Positions 27,931 to 37,696 of a stretch of DNA of 64,000 bases are shown here, piece after piece. The position numbers and the translations under genes were made by a program. Source of the stretch: Prosthecomicrobium sp. N25 (lineage in GTDB: Bacteria; Pseudomonadota; Alphaproteobacteria; Rhizobiales; Ancalomicrobiaceae); NCBI RefSeq assembly GCF_037203705.1, contig NZ_JBBCAT010000001.1, forward strand, positions 2,019,418-2,083,417. Direction: 5' to 3'. The notes under the pieces were generated by a model. That model did no database searches. It was not told the DNA's origin and saw only the letters and a list, made by a program, of their open reading frames with translations. Within the stretch, counting starts at the first letter, position 1; every line of letters begins with the position of its first letter.

Positions 27931-28388
27931 CTCCCGAAGCACGGCTGGCCCGCCTGGGCCTGGTCCTCCCCGAGCCGCCGAAGCCGGTCGCCAGCTATGT
28001 CACTCATGTCATCGAGGGCGGGTTCCTGTATCTCTCCGGCCAGGGGCCGCGCGATGCTTCGGGCAGGCTGCAGACCGGCAAGGTCGGCCGGGACGTCTCC
28101 GTCGAGACCGCCTACGGCCACGCGAGGCTGACCGGCCTCGGCCTCCTCGCGGTCGCCAAGGGCGCGCTCGGCGAACTGTCCCGGGTGAAGCGCGTGGTGA
28201 AGCTCCTCGGCATGGTCAACGCGGAGCCCGACTTCGCCGACCACCCGGCCGTCGTCAACGGCTGCTCGGACCTCTTTCTGGAGGTCTTCGGCGAGCGCGG
28301 CGCCCATGCCCGCTCGGCCGTCGGCATGGGGTCGCTGCCGGGCGGCATCAGCGTCGAGATCGAAGCCATCCTGGCGGTCGAAGCCTGA
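27927..28388 (+). CDS. RidA family protein (YjgF-like, long form)
   Basis: 153 aa. Motifs [47 protein letters not shown] and the closing [18 protein letters not shown] place it in the longer RidA subfamily. The usual substrate-contact Arg of the short RidA proteins corresponds here to the [12 protein letters not shown] region, so activity toward standard imines is uncertain. Its position between the importer and the PLP enzyme suggests it clears or processes an enamine/imine intermediate from that enzyme. Confidence 0.85.
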   Translation: MTPEARLARLGLVLPEPPKPVASYVTHVIEGGFLYLSGQGPRDASGRLQTGKVGRDVSVETAYGHARLTGLGLLAVAKGALGELSRVKRVVKLLGMVNAEPDFADHPAVVNGCSDLFLEVFGERGAHARSAVGMGSLPGGISVEIEAILAVEA

Positions 28389-28398
28389 GGAGCGAGCC

Positions 28399-29598
28399 AT
28401 GACGACCAGGAACGACCCCCGCCCGGCCCTCGGCCTCCGCCCCGTCATCAACGTCTCCGGCACCATGACCTCGCTCGGCGCCTCGATCGTGGTGCCCGAG
28501 GCGCGTGCCGCCGTCGCCGGCATCCTGCCGGAATTCGTCGAGATCGCCAACCTGCACCGCCGCGCGAGCCGCGTGATCGCCGAGGCTACGGGGGGCGAGG
28601 CGGGCTTCGTCACCGCCTCCTGCGCCGCCGGCATCACGCTCGCCGTCGCAGCCGCGATGACCGGCTCCGACCTCGCCGCCATCGAGCGCCTGCCCGACGC
28701 CGCCGGGCTCCGCAACGAGGTGGTCATGCTCGCCGGCCACATGGTCGACTACGGAGCCCCGGTCGAGCAGGGCGTGCGCCTCGCCGGCGCCAAAGTCGTG
28801 CCGGTCGGCCAGGCGACCTCGAGCCGCATCCACCAGCTGGCCGGCGTCATCACGGAGCGCACAGCGGCCGCGCTCTTCGTCGTCTCCCACCACGTGGCGT
28901 CCTACGGCATGGTGCCGTTCTCCCTGTTCGTCGAGGCCGCCCACGCGCGCGGCGTGCCGGTGATCGTCGACGCGGCCTCCGAGTACGACCTGACCGGCTT
29001 CCTCGCCGCCGGCGCCGACGTCGCCATCTACTCGGCCCACAAGTTCCTCGGCGGGCCGACCGCCGGCATCGTCGCCGGCCGCAAGGACCTGGTCCGCGCC
29101 ACCTACCTGCAGAACCGGGGCATCGGCCGCGGCATGAAGGTCGGCAAGGAGAGCATCCTGGGCACCATGGCGGCGCTCGAGGCCTGGGCCCGCCGCGACC
29201 ACGCCGCCGTCCGCCGCCGCGAGCGCGCGGCGCTCGACCACTGGGTCGGCGCCTTCGAGGGGCGTCCGGGCGTGCGGGCCGAGATCGTGCCGGACCCGAC
29301 CGACAATCCGCTCGACCGCCTCCAGCTCTTCGTCGACCCGGCGGTCGCGCGCATCACCGCCTGGGACCTCGCCGATTCCCTCGCCGCCGGCGCGCCGCCC
29401 GTCATCGTCCGCGACCACGAGGTCGAGCACGGCTACTTCTTCCTGGATCCCTGCAATCTCCACGAGGGCGAGGAATTCGTCGTTGGACGCCGTATCGCGG
29501 AGGAACTCGAGGCCGCGCTCGGGTCCAACGGCCGCATCACCGATTTCGCCGAACGCACCAGGCGCCGCGACGCCGCGATCCTCGACTGGCCCGACTGA
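28399..29598 (+). CDS. SelA-like PLP-dependent enzyme (DgaE/aminotransferase-like)
   Basis: 399 aa fold-type I PLP protein of the group that includes D-glucosaminate-6-phosphate ammonia-lyase. The start [19 protein letters not shown] and the Schiff-base Lys215 in [13 protein letters not shown] are diagnostic. It lacks selenocysteine synthase context. Such enzymes typically catalyse alpha,beta-elimination of ammonia from an amino sugar acid or hydroxy-amino acid, giving an enamine that RidA could process. It is 10 nt after the RidA gene with GGAG upstream. The substrate is not known; pairing with the hydrolase suggests hydrolysis of an N-acyl or cyclic compound, then elimination. Confidence 0.82.
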   Translation: MTTRNDPRPALGLRPVINVSGTMTSLGASIVVPEARAAVAGILPEFVEIANLHRRASRVIAEATGGEAGFVTASCAAGITLAVAAAMTGSDLAAIERLPDAAGLRNEVVMLAGHMVDYGAPVEQGVRLAGAKVVPVGQATSSRIHQLAGVITERTAAALFVVSHHVASYGMVPFSLFVEAAHARGVPVIVDAASEYDLTGFLAAGADVAIYSAHKFLGGPTAGIVAGRKDLVRATYLQNRGIGRGMKVGKESILGTMAALEAWARRDHAAVRRRERAALDHWVGAFEGRPGVRAEIVPDPTDNPLDRLQLFVDPAVARITAWDLADSLAAGAPPVIVRDHEVEHGYFFLDPCNLHEGEEFVVGRRIAEELEAALGSNGRITDFAERTRRRDAAILDWPD

Positions 29599-29620
29599 TC
29601 GCCCCGCCCGGAGGAACCGC

Positions 29621-30448
29621 ATGACCGAAGGCCGCGTCGAGTCCGCCTCACCCCCACCCATGCAGGGCGACGCCGGCCGGGACGGCGAGCCCCGGCCCCG
29701 CCGCGGTGCCCGGACGGGCGCGGTCGACCGCATGGTCCAGATCTTCGACCACCTGCAGGAGACCGGCAGGCCGGCCACCGGCTACGAGATCGCGCGCGCC
29801 ATCGGGGCGCCGGTCTCCACCGTCTACGCGCTGACCGAGGAACTGGTCGAGAAGCGCCTGCTCGACCGGACGGCGGGCGGCGCCCTCTGGCTCGGGTCGC
29901 GCCTCTTCCACTACGGGCTCGCCTACGCGCGCGACCTGGATCTTCTGACCGTGGCGACCCACGAAATGCACGAACTCTGCCGCAAGGTCGGCGAGACGGT
30001 GCAGATCTGCGGCCGCGACGGCGACGACATGGTCGTGCTCGCCATGGCGGAGGGGCCGGGCCATTTCCAGATCACCTCGCGGGTCGGCACCCGCGTGCCG
30101 CTCAACTGGACGGCCTCCGGGCGGCTCCTCGTCGGCCATCTCCCGCCCGCCGAGCGGACCGCGCTCTTCCGGCGCGCCAGGCCCTCGCCGACGGGCCGCG
30201 CCGAGACCCGCGCCGACGTCCTGTCCGATGCCGCCGCGGCCACCCTCGCCGAGGGGCTGTCGATCCAATGCGGCGAATCCGACTTCGCGGTCGCCTGCAT
30301 CGCCGCCCCGATCCTGGACGCCGGAGGCGCCTGCCGGGCGACCATCTCGATCGTCGTCCCCGAAGGCAAGGCGCTGTCCGCCCGCGCCGACTACGTCGCG
30401 GCGGTCCAGGCCTCCGCACGCCGGATCGCCGACACCCTCGGCTGGTAG
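29621..30448 (+). CDS. IclR-family transcriptional regulator
   Basis: 275 aa. After a 30-residue disordered start comes a winged HTH (VDRMVQIFDHLQ, then YEIARAIGAPVSTVYALTEE, near residues 35-75). The C-terminal effector domain has TVQICGRDGDDMVVL and the typical LNWTASGRLLVGHL. The ATG follows GGAGG by 6 nt and it is the last gene of the operon. It probably controls the operon through the twin palindromes upstream of 21191, with a pathway intermediate as effector. Confidence 0.88.
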   Translation: MTEGRVESASPPPMQGDAGRDGEPRPRRGARTGAVDRMVQIFDHLQETGRPATGYEIARAIGAPVSTVYALTEELVEKRLLDRTAGGALWLGSRLFHYGLAYARDLDLLTVATHEMHELCRKVGETVQICGRDGDDMVVLAMAEGPGHFQITSRVGTRVPLNWTASGRLLVGHLPPAERTALFRRARPSPTGRAETRADVLSDAAAATLAEGLSIQCGESDFAVACIAAPILDAGGACRATISIVVPEGKALSARADYVAAVQASARRIADTLGW

Positions 30449-30463
30449 CCGGGGCGCCGCCGC

Positions 30464-30485
30464 GCAGGCGGGCCGCCGCGCCTGC
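30464..30485 (+). terminator. Stem-loop after the IclR gene
   Basis: GCAGGCG (30464-30470), loop of 8 nt, CGCCTGC (30479-30485). A plausible end-of-operon terminator, though without a U tract. The following bases to 30663 carry no convincing gene. Confidence 0.4.
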
Positions 30486-30663
30486 CGCCGCAGCGCATGG
30501 AGATGCCGGACAGGATCCGGGCCCTCGTGGAGACGCCCGCGGTCGACGGGGGCTCGGCGGCGCTCCCGATCAAGGGCGAGGTCCTACGGCTCGACCGACC
30601 ACCCGGCCGGACGCCTCGGAGGACTGCTGCCCTGGACAACTCCCTCGATGAACTCACGCCGTC

Positions 30664-31632
30664 TCACTCGATTACATCGTCGGCGCGAACAACCAGCGAC
30701 GACGCTATAGTGAGGCCGATCTCCTTTGCGGTCTTTAGGTTGATGGCCAGCGCAAATTTAGTGGGCTGATGAATTGGGTGGTTGGCTGGACTGGCTCCGC
30801 CTAGTATTTCGACGATCTGGTGTCCCAGTTGCCGCATGACGTCGTCGAGGCGCGGTCCATATCCCAGCAAACCACCCTCGTGCGCAGTCTCCGGCCACTG
30901 GTAAATGACGGGAATCTTCAGTACGGCGGTCTTCCGAATGATGACTTCGCGGTAGGCGTGTAGAAGCGGAGAGGCGAGGACGTTGAGCGCGGCAGCTGCC
31001 TCGGCTTTCGCCATGTCGATCGCGGGTCCGATCTCTTCGCCCTTTTCCACGCGGTGGATCAAAAGGATGACGCCCCGGCTTCGCGCGGCTTCGGCGAGGG
31101 CTTGAAGCCGTTGAGGGCCCGTCGTCCGTGTATCGGCCAGAATCGCGATTCGAGGTGCGCCTGAAGTGAATTCGATCAGCAGCTCCTGACGTTTGCCGTC
31201 GAGGTCCGCTGCGAGCAGGCTGATGCCCGTCGTATTGCCTCCCGGTTGCGCCAGGGAGCGGGCCAGGCCTTCACCGACCATGTCGTCGGTGATGGCAACA
31301 ATCGGGACGCTCCTCGTCGCTGCTTGGGCTGCACGGGTTGCCTCGGGACCGGCGGTAACGATGGCGTCCGGGCTGGTTCGAACCAGCTCCAGGGCGGCGG
31401 CCGCAAGCTGCTGGTATCCGGCATTCTGGTCACGCCGATCGGTGGTGAGATTTCGGCCTTCGACGAACCCGTGCCGGCGCAGTTCGTCGAACACCGGATT
31501 GACTGGAGCAAGCTCGCCGGGGGAGAGGAAACCGATCCGATAAGTGCGAGATGCCCACTGTCCAGCCGCGCGCCATGGAGCGGCCAAAGCGAGCGCGCCA
31601 CTGGCAAACCCAATGAACTCCCGCCTTCTCAT
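30664..31632 (-). CDS. ABC transporter substrate-binding protein (PF04392 type), orphan
   Basis: 322 aa with a twin-arginine-like start MRRREFIGFASGALALAAPW and probable cleavage near AAGQ. The mature part has the family pattern RIGFLSP, IVTAGPEATRAAQAAT, SVPIVAITDDMVGEGLA, SLAQPGGNTTGISL and the typical ending IASSLVVRADDVIE. No permease or ATPase is near. Codon use is less GC-biased than in the flanking operons, suggesting acquisition. These orphan proteins are common in rhizobial-type genomes and their ligands are mostly unknown. It is oriented against its neighbours. Confidence 0.85.
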   Translation of the reverse strand: MRRREFIGFASGALALAAPWRAAGQWASRTYRIGFLSPGELAPVNPVFDELRRHGFVEGRNLTTDRRDQNAGYQQLAAAALELVRTSPDAIVTAGPEATRAAQAATRSVPIVAITDDMVGEGLARSLAQPGGNTTGISLLAADLDGKRQELLIEFTSGAPRIAILADTRTTGPQRLQALAEAARSRGVILLIHRVEKGEEIGPAIDMAKAEAAAALNVLASPLLHAYREVIIRKTAVLKIPVIYQWPETAHEGGLLGYGPRLDDVMRQLGHQIVEILGGASPANHPIHQPTKFALAINLKTAKEIGLTIASSLVVRADDVIE

Positions 31633-31997
31633 GAGCTTTCCTTGCGTCTCGCGCAGCTATCTGCCCCGCTTCACCACCGAAAGCACCGTCCACGTTGCAT
31701 TCTAACATGATTGACGGCTTTGTGCCTCAATGCCACACCGGCCGGCCAGTGGCCGTGCTAGGGATTTGAGGTGCGACGACACCGCGTCGCCCTCGGACGA
31801 ACCTCGGTGCTCGACTAAGCATGATCAAGGTCCAGCAGCTTAACGGGTGGGCCCGACAATGCCTTGATTTCGCGCGCGCTGCCGGCGATTCCGATCGCCA
31901 CTCGGGAGGGCGGGCGAAACTCGAGAAGACTTGGAAACTAACGACGCCTTGACGCTACGGCAGTCCCGTCTCCACCATTTCCGGTGGAGATTCGCGG
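31633..31997. other. Intergenic region upstream of cas3
   Basis: 365 bp between divergent genes. No gene is seen. It should hold the promoter of the cas operon and that of the minus-strand binding protein; a TTGACG at 31949-31954 could be a -35 but no matching -10 is clear. The last 30 nt form a hairpin over the cas3 ribosome site (separate entry). Confidence 0.5.
31970..31989 (+). promoter_or_regulatory. Hairpin covering the cas3 Shine-Dalgarno
   Basis: CTCCAC (31970-31975) pairs with GTGGAG (31984-31989) across an 8-nt loop. The GGAG of the 3' arm is the only purine-rich ribosome site before the cas3 ATG at 31998. Folding would hide it, so cas3 translation may be low or conditional. Confidence 0.4.
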
Positions 31998-34277
31998 ATG
32001 TTCTACGCACATTCCTTGGCCGGCAAGCTGCATGAGGATTGGCAGCCGCTGCATGTGCACCTCGCGGGCGTCGCCGATAGGGCGGCGCGCGGCGCTGCGC
32101 CGTTCGGGGCGGAGAAAGCGGCCGCCCTTGCTGCCTGGCTCCACGACCTCGGCAAGTACTCGCGGGCATTCCAAGCCCGGCTCGACGGGTCTGTGGAGCG
32201 GGTCGACCATTCGACGGCCGGCGCGCGGGTGGCGATCGGGCACACGGACACCTCGGGTCTCGCCAGCGGGGACCGCTTGGTCCTCGAACTGATCGCGTAT
32301 GCGGTCGCCGGTCACCATGCCGGCCTGCCCGACAAGACCGACCGGGACGGCGGCACGGCGTCCCTGGCGTTCCGGCTGAGGGATGCAAGGATCGACACGC
32401 TCGATCCCGTGTGGCGCGACACGGTCCCCCTGGACGCGAGCGATCTCATGCCGGCCGGGTTCCGGTTCGTGAAGGATCCTCGTCAGGGGAGCCGCCAACT
32501 CGCCTTTCTCGGACGGATGATCTTCTCCTGCCTGGTGGATGCCGATTTCCGGGACACGGAGGCCTTCTACGCCGCGAACGAGGGCGTCGCTCCGGACCGC
32601 GACTGGCCGGGGCTACCCGACATCCTCGAGCGGCTCCGGGCGACCTTCGACGCACACATGGCCGGCCTCGCGGCCACGGCTTCGGACGGGCCGGTCAACC
32701 GACTGCGCGCCGACATCCTCGCTCATGTCAGAGGCAACGCGGGGCTGCCGAAGGGGGTGTTCACCCTGGACGTTCCGACCGGAGGCGGCAAGACGCTCGC
32801 CTCGCTCGCCTTCGCGCTCGACCATGCGGCTCACCACGGTCAGCGCCGCATCATTACCGCGATCCCGTTCACGTCGATCATCGATCAGACGGCGGCCATC
32901 TACCGCGGCATTTTCGGCGAGAACATCGTCCTCGAACATCATTCGGCGATCGAACCCGCGCAGGCTTCCGAAAGCGACGAGCCCCAGGGCCGCAATAAGC
33001 TCCGCCTCGCCATGGAGGACTGGGCGGCGCCGGTCGTCGTCACCACGAACGTGCAGCTCTTCGAGAGCCTCCACGCGAACCGGGTCTCGCGCTGCCGCAA
33101 GCTGCACAATATCGCCGGGTCGATCATCATCCTCGACGAAGCCCAGACAATACCACTGCACGTCCTCCGTCCCGCGGTGGACGTCCTGCAGGAGCTCTGC
33201 CGCAACTACGGCTGCAGCGTGGTGCTCTGCACCGCGACCCAGCCGGCCTTGCGGGCGCCAGACTTCGTCGGCGGCTTCGACTTGACGCCGGACCGCGAAC
33301 TCGCTCCGGACCCGCCGGCACTGCATCGGGCGCTTCGGCGGACGACGATCAGGATGGCGGGCCGGATGGAAGACGCCGATCTCCTCGACGCGCTCGCCGA
33401 AGCTGCCCAGGGGCTCGTGATCGTCAACAGCCGGGCCCATGCGCTGGCGCTCTACCGGGCGGGCCGGGATGCCGGGATCCAAGACCTCGTGCATCTCACC
33501 ACCCGCCAGATCGCGCTCGATCGCCGGACCATCCTGGCGGCGGTTCGGCGCCGGCTCGCGGACGGCATTCCCTGCCGCCTGATTGCCACCTCGCTCGTCG
33601 AAGCCGGCGTGGATCTCGATTTCGAGCGGGTCTGGCGGGCCGTCGCCGGGCTCGAGCAGATCGCGCAGGCCGCCGGACGGTGCAACCGCGAGGGCCGGCG
33701 ACCGACGGAGGCGAGCCTCGTGACGGTGTTCGAGCCGGCAGAGGCCAAGGCTCCCCGCGAGCTGGCGGCCTTGGCCGAGGCGACGATGCGGGTGGCGCGC
33801 GACCATCCCGACCTCCTCTCTCCCGCGGCTATCGAACGGTACTTCCGGGAGATCTACTGGGCGAAGGGTGATGGGCTCGACCGCGACAAGGTGCTCGGCG
33901 CCTTCCGGATCAGCGCGCCCGTGCCGGGCATCGGCGCGACGGACTTCGCCTATCGCACCGTGGCGGAGACATTCCGGCTGGTCGAGAGCGGCATGCTGCC
34001 GGTCATCGTACCGATCGACGCCGAGGCCCGTTCCTTTGTCCACCGCCTTAAGGCAGGCCAACTGCCGCCCGGTGCCGCCGCCCGCGCGCTGCAGACCCGG
34101 ATCGTGCAGGTTCCGCCGAAGGCGCGCGACGTGCTGATCCGGAACCAGCATGTCCGCTTCGTCGACGGCTTCGCGGATCAGTTCGCGGTGCTGGTCGAAC
34201 CGTCGCTCTACACGGCCGAATGCGGGCTCCTGTGGGAGGAGGCGGAGTATCTCGCCGCCGACGACATGATCATTTGA
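31998..34277 (+). CDS. cas3: CRISPR-associated helicase/nuclease Cas3 (type I-C)
   Basis: 759 aa. An N-terminal HD nuclease domain with His49-Asp50 (AWLHDLGK), DHS (70-72) and GHHAG (105-109) is followed by an SF2 helicase: Walker A VPTGGGKT (259-266), DEAQ box (380-383) and CTATQPAL, then the C-terminal motif VI region IAQAAGRCNREG. All catalytic residues look intact. Cas3 is recruited by the Cascade-bound target and degrades the DNA. It is first in the cas operon, as usual for subtype I-C, and 8 nt before cas5. Confidence 0.96.
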   Translation: MFYAHSLAGKLHEDWQPLHVHLAGVADRAARGAAPFGAEKAAALAAWLHDLGKYSRAFQARLDGSVERVDHSTAGARVAIGHTDTSGLASGDRLVLELIAYAVAGHHAGLPDKTDRDGGTASLAFRLRDARIDTLDPVWRDTVPLDASDLMPAGFRFVKDPRQGSRQLAFLGRMIFSCLVDADFRDTEAFYAANEGVAPDRDWPGLPDILERLRATFDAHMAGLAATASDGPVNRLRADILAHVRGNAGLPKGVFTLDVPTGGGKTLASLAFALDHAAHHGQRRIITAIPFTSIIDQTAAIYRGIFGENIVLEHHSAIEPAQASESDEPQGRNKLRLAMEDWAAPVVVTTNVQLFESLHANRVSRCRKLHNIAGSIIILDEAQTIPLHVLRPAVDVLQELCRNYGCSVVLCTATQPALRAPDFVGGFDLTPDRELAPDPPALHRALRRTTIRMAGRMEDADLLDALAEAAQGLVIVNSRAHALALYRAGRDAGIQDLVHLTTRQIALDRRTILAAVRRRLADGIPCRLIATSLVEAGVDLDFERVWRAVAGLEQIAQAAGRCNREGRRPTEASLVTVFEPAEAKAPRELAALAEATMRVARDHPDLLSPAAIERYFREIYWAKGDGLDRDKVLGAFRISAPVPGIGATDFAYRTVAETFRLVESGMLPVIVPIDAEARSFVHRLKAGQLPPGAAARALQTRIVQVPPKARDVLIRNQHVRFVDGFADQFAVLVEPSLYTAECGLLWEEAEYLAADDMII

Positions 34278-34285
34278 GGATCGCC

Positions 34286-34951
34286 ATGCCCTACGGAGTT
34301 CGCCTGCACGTCTCAGGCCCCCATGCCTGCTTCACGCGGCCGGAGATGAAGGTCGAGCGGGTTTCCTACGACGTCATGACGCCGTCGGCCGCGCGCGGGA
34401 TCCTCGAGGCCATTCATTGGAAGCCGGCGATCCGGTGGGTCGTCGACGATATCCATGTGCTGAAGCCGATCCGGTTCCAGTCGATCCGGCGCAACGAGGT
34501 CGCGATCAAGGCCCCCGCGGGGAAGATCCGGACAGCCATGAACGCCGGTAGCCTCGAAGGGCTCTCGCTGGTCGTCGAGGAGCACCGGCAGCAGCGGGCC
34601 GCCTCCGTGCTGGCGGACGTCGCCTACGTGATCGTCGCCCATTTCGAGATGACGGGGAGGGCGGGGGCCGAGGACAGCGAGGCCAAGCATCTGGAGATGT
34701 TCGTCCGACGCGCTCGCAAGGGGCAGTGCTTCCATCAGCCCTGCCTCGGCACGCGCGAGTTCCCCGCCCGCTTCAGTCTGATCGAGCCCGAGGCCGCCCT
34801 GCCGGCCGCGATCCCAGAGACACGCGATCTCGGCTTCATGCTCTACGACATCGACCATGCCGGCGACCGTGCCTCGCTGTTCTTCCGCGCCCGCCTGGAG
34901 AACGGGGTTCTGAAGGTCCCCGCGCCGAGCTCGCCGGAGATCCGCCGATGA
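34286..34951 (+). CDS. cas5c: CRISPR-associated protein Cas5 (Cas5c/d, crRNA endoribonuclease)
   Basis: 221 aa from the ATG at 34286. In subtype I-C there is no Cas6; Cas5 cuts the repeat RNA and stays on the crRNA 5' handle. The N-terminal VRLHVSGPHACFTRPEMKVE with RVSYDVMTPSAARGILEAI is the characteristic Cas5c core; the glycine-rich tail motif and HLEMFVRRARKGQCFHQPCLGTREF contain the conserved basic and aromatic residues of the active region. Length is normal. It overlaps cas8c by 4 nt (ATGA). Confidence 0.95.
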   Translation: MPYGVRLHVSGPHACFTRPEMKVERVSYDVMTPSAARGILEAIHWKPAIRWVVDDIHVLKPIRFQSIRRNEVAIKAPAGKIRTAMNAGSLEGLSLVVEEHRQQRAASVLADVAYVIVAHFEMTGRAGAEDSEAKHLEMFVRRARKGQCFHQPCLGTREFPARFSLIEPEAALPAAIPETRDLGFMLYDIDHAGDRASLFFRARLENGVLKVPAPSSPEIRR

Positions 34952-36729
34952 GCGCGCTCGCCTCTCTCGTCCGCGCCTACGACCGGCTCTATACACGCAG
35001 CGAGGTCCCGGCCTTCGGGTTCAGTCAGGAAAAGATCGGGTTTCTGATCTCGCTTCGCGATGACGGTACTGCCGCCGGCTCGCCAATTGATCTCAGGTCT
35101 GGTGAAGGCAAGAAACGACAACCCAGGACGATGGCCGTTCCCGCCTCTTTCAAGCGGCCCGGAGTGACACCGCGTGCCTTTTTCCTCTGGGACAACACAG
35201 CGTTCGCTCTCGGCATTACCGCGTCCGAGGGGAAGGACGGAACATCACGCCTTGAAGCCTTCAGACGGCGCCACCTGCAAGAGCTGTCGGACACAAGCGA
35301 CGTTGGACTTTTGGCTTTTCGGCGGTTTGTTGAAGCTTGGCGCCCCGAGCATTTCGCCGAACTCGGCTGGCCCGAGGACATGAAGGACCAGAACGTCGTC
35401 TTCGGCCTCGAAAGCGAGCGCATCGGCCCGGGCGGCTCAATGGTCTGCATCCACGACCGCCCTGCCGCGCGCGAACTCTGGGCGAAGGTCTCCGGCGAGG
35501 CCGACCGGACCGAGGCCGTCTGCCTCGTCAGCGGCGTCCGCGGGCCGATCGCACGCCTGCATCCCTCCATCAAGGGCGTATGGGGCGCACAGACGGCCGG
35601 AGCCTCGATCGTCTCGTTCAACCTCGACGCCTTCACGTCCTACGGCCACGAGCAGGGCGACAACGCCCCGGTCTCGGAGGCCGCGGCCTTCGCCTACACG
35701 ACCGCGCTCAACCACTTCCTCGCCCGCGACAGCGGCCACCGCGTCCAGATCGGCGACGCCTCGACGGTCTTCTGGGCGGACGCGTCGGCGGCGGAGGCTG
35801 CAGGCGAGGCGGAGGACGTCTTCGCGGGCCTGATGCAACCGGACGAGACCGTCGAGGCCGGCAAGGTCGGGGCGATCCTGGAGGCGATCCGCCAGGGTTT
35901 GCCCATCGAGACGGTCAGGCCGCTACTGCCGCCCGACGTCCGCTTCTTCGTGCTCGGCCTCGCCCCGAACGCCGCCCGGCTCTCGATCCGCTTCTACCTC
36001 GAGGACGATTTCGGCGAGATCGCCAAACGCTGGCTCGAGCACGTCGGCCGATTGAGGCTCGATCCGCCGCCGAAGGACCCGATACCGCCGATGTGGCGGC
36101 TGCTCGTCGAGACCGCGCCGCAGCGAAAGTCGGAAAACGTCATCCCCAATCTCGCCGGCGAGTGGATGCGCGCGATCCTGACCGGCGCGCCCTATCCCCT
36201 GAGCCTCATCGCGATCCTGCTCGGCCGGCTCCGCGCCGACCACGACGTCAACGCGCACCGCGTCGCGATCATCAAGTCCGTCCTTCTCAGCCACGATCCG
36301 AAACGGGAGGTCCCGGTGTCGCTCGATCCGAACTCAATCGAGCCGGGCTATCTGCTCGGCCGCCTCTTCGCCATGCTGGAACAGATCCAGGCCGCCGCGC
36401 TCGGCCGCAGCCTGAACGCGACGATCAAGGACAAGTTCTACGGCGCGGCGAGCGCTCAGCCCCGCAAGGTGTTCCCGCAGCTCCTGAAAGGCGCGCAGCC
36501 CCACCTCTCCAAGGTCGGCAAGGACAAGCCCGGCTACCGGGTGAACCTCGAAAGGCAGGTCGCCGAGCTCATGGAGATGATGTCGCCCGACGGCGACCCG
36601 TTCCCCGCCCATCTGCCGGATCGGCAGCAAGGCCTGTTCGCGCTCGGCTACTACCACCAGCGCTCGAGCTTCTTCAAATCCGCCGCCGAGTCCCCCACGG
36701 CCGAAACCCCCGCCCTGGAGCCCGCCTGA
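34948..36729 (+). CDS. cas8c: CRISPR-associated protein Cas8c (Csd1), Cascade large subunit
   Basis: 593 aa, the expected length for Csd1. It recognises the PAM and anchors Cascade at the target. The family pattern MSALASLVRAYDRL, VSFNLDAFTSYGHEQGDNAPVSE, TVFWAD and the C-terminal QQGLFALGYYHQR is present. In subtype I-C the 3' part of this gene can also give an internal Cas11c start. The first ~130 codons use noticeably more A/T-ending codons (35030-35340) than the rest, which is almost fully G/C-ending, suggesting a mosaic gene. The stop overlaps the cas7 start. Confidence 0.94.
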   Translation: MSALASLVRAYDRLYTRSEVPAFGFSQEKIGFLISLRDDGTAAGSPIDLRSGEGKKRQPRTMAVPASFKRPGVTPRAFFLWDNTAFALGITASEGKDGTSRLEAFRRRHLQELSDTSDVGLLAFRRFVEAWRPEHFAELGWPEDMKDQNVVFGLESERIGPGGSMVCIHDRPAARELWAKVSGEADRTEAVCLVSGVRGPIARLHPSIKGVWGAQTAGASIVSFNLDAFTSYGHEQGDNAPVSEAAAFAYTTALNHFLARDSGHRVQIGDASTVFWADASAAEAAGEAEDVFAGLMQPDETVEAGKVGAILEAIRQGLPIETVRPLLPPDVRFFVLGLAPNAARLSIRFYLEDDFGEIAKRWLEHVGRLRLDPPPKDPIPPMWRLLVETAPQRKSENVIPNLAGEWMRAILTGAPYPLSLIAILLGRLRADHDVNAHRVAIIKSVLLSHDPKREVPVSLDPNSIEPGYLLGRLFAMLEQIQAAALGRSLNATIKDKFYGAASAQPRKVFPQLLKGAQPHLSKVGKDKPGYRVNLERQVAELMEMMSPDGDPFPAHLPDRQQGLFALGYYHQRSSFFKSAAESPTAETPALEPA

Positions 36730-37682
36730 TGACCGCGCTCGAAAACCGCTACGACATCGTCTTCTACTTCGACGTCACCAACGGCAACCCGAACGGCGAC
36801 CCGGACGCCGGCAACCTGCCGCGGCTCGATCCCGACACCGCGATCGGCCTCGTCTCGGACGTCTGCCTGAAGCGCAAGATCCGCAACTACGTCGAGGTCG
36901 CGCGCGCCGGCGACCCGGGCTACGGCATCTACGTCCAGGAGGGCGCGATCCTCAACGAGAAGCACCGTGAGGCCTACATCGCCAAGCGCGGCGACGACGA
37001 GAAAGTCAGGAAGGCCAAGTCGCTCAATCCGCAGAACGACGAGGAGGCGAGGGCGCTCACCAAGTTCATGTGCGACAATTTCTTCGACGTGCGCAGCTTC
37101 GGCGCGGTCATGTCGACCGGCATCAACTGCGGCCAGGTACGCGGGCCCGTGCAGGTCGCCTTCGCCCGCTCGCTCGATCCGATCATGCCGCTCGAGATCT
37201 CCATCACCCGCATGGCGGCGACAAACGAGAAGGAGAAGGCCGACCGCGACAAGGCGACCGAAGGCGACGAGCGAACGGACAACCGGACCATGGGCCGCAA
37301 GCACATCGTGCCCTATGGCCTCTACCGCGCCCACGTCTTCGTCAACGCCAACCTGGCGCGCCGCACCGGCTTCGGCGACGCCGATCTCGCGATCCTGTTC
37401 GAGGCTCTCGGCTCTATGTTCGAGCACGACCGCTCGGCCGCGCGCGGCGAGATGGCGACGCGCCGGGTGATCGCGTTCAAGCACGCCTCGGCCCTTGGCA
37501 ACGCCCCGGCCCATAGCCTGTTCGACCGCGTCGTCGCCAAGCGGCGGATCGGGGAGGATCTCTACGACATCGGCAGCGACCGGCTCGACAACAAGCCGCC
37601 CGCCCGCCGTTTCGCGGACTACGAGATCCTCGTCGACCGCACCGGCATGCCCGACGAGATCGAGATCCTCGACGTCGTCTGA
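36729..37682 (+). CDS. cas7c: CRISPR-associated protein Cas7 (Csd2), Cascade backbone
   Basis: 317 aa. The RAMP-type start YDIVFYFDVTNGNPNGDPDAGNLPR is the hallmark of Cas7c, followed by SFGAVMSTG, GQVRGPVQVAFARSLDPI and GRKHIVPYGLYRAHVFVN. Several copies coat the crRNA spacer. It is intact and of normal length. Its ATG shares a base with the cas8c stop. Confidence 0.96.
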   Translation: MTALENRYDIVFYFDVTNGNPNGDPDAGNLPRLDPDTAIGLVSDVCLKRKIRNYVEVARAGDPGYGIYVQEGAILNEKHREAYIAKRGDDEKVRKAKSLNPQNDEEARALTKFMCDNFFDVRSFGAVMSTGINCGQVRGPVQVAFARSLDPIMPLEISITRMAATNEKEKADRDKATEGDERTDNRTMGRKHIVPYGLYRAHVFVNANLARRTGFGDADLAILFEALGSMFEHDRSAARGEMATRRVIAFKHASALGNAPAHSLFDRVVAKRRIGEDLYDIGSDRLDNKPPARRFADYEILVDRTGMPDEIEILDVV

Positions 37683-37696
37683 AGGGTCCGTCCGCC

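Noticed and set aside
30449-30760. Direct repeat of the tRNA-Gln 3' end as the far attachment site of an island
   Set aside because: I looked for the tRNA 3' sequence on the far side of the block and found no convincing copy.
30497-30769. 90-codon plus-strand open frame after the IclR gene
   Set aside because: It runs into the 3' end of the minus-strand binding-protein gene, has no family motif and no good ribosome site.
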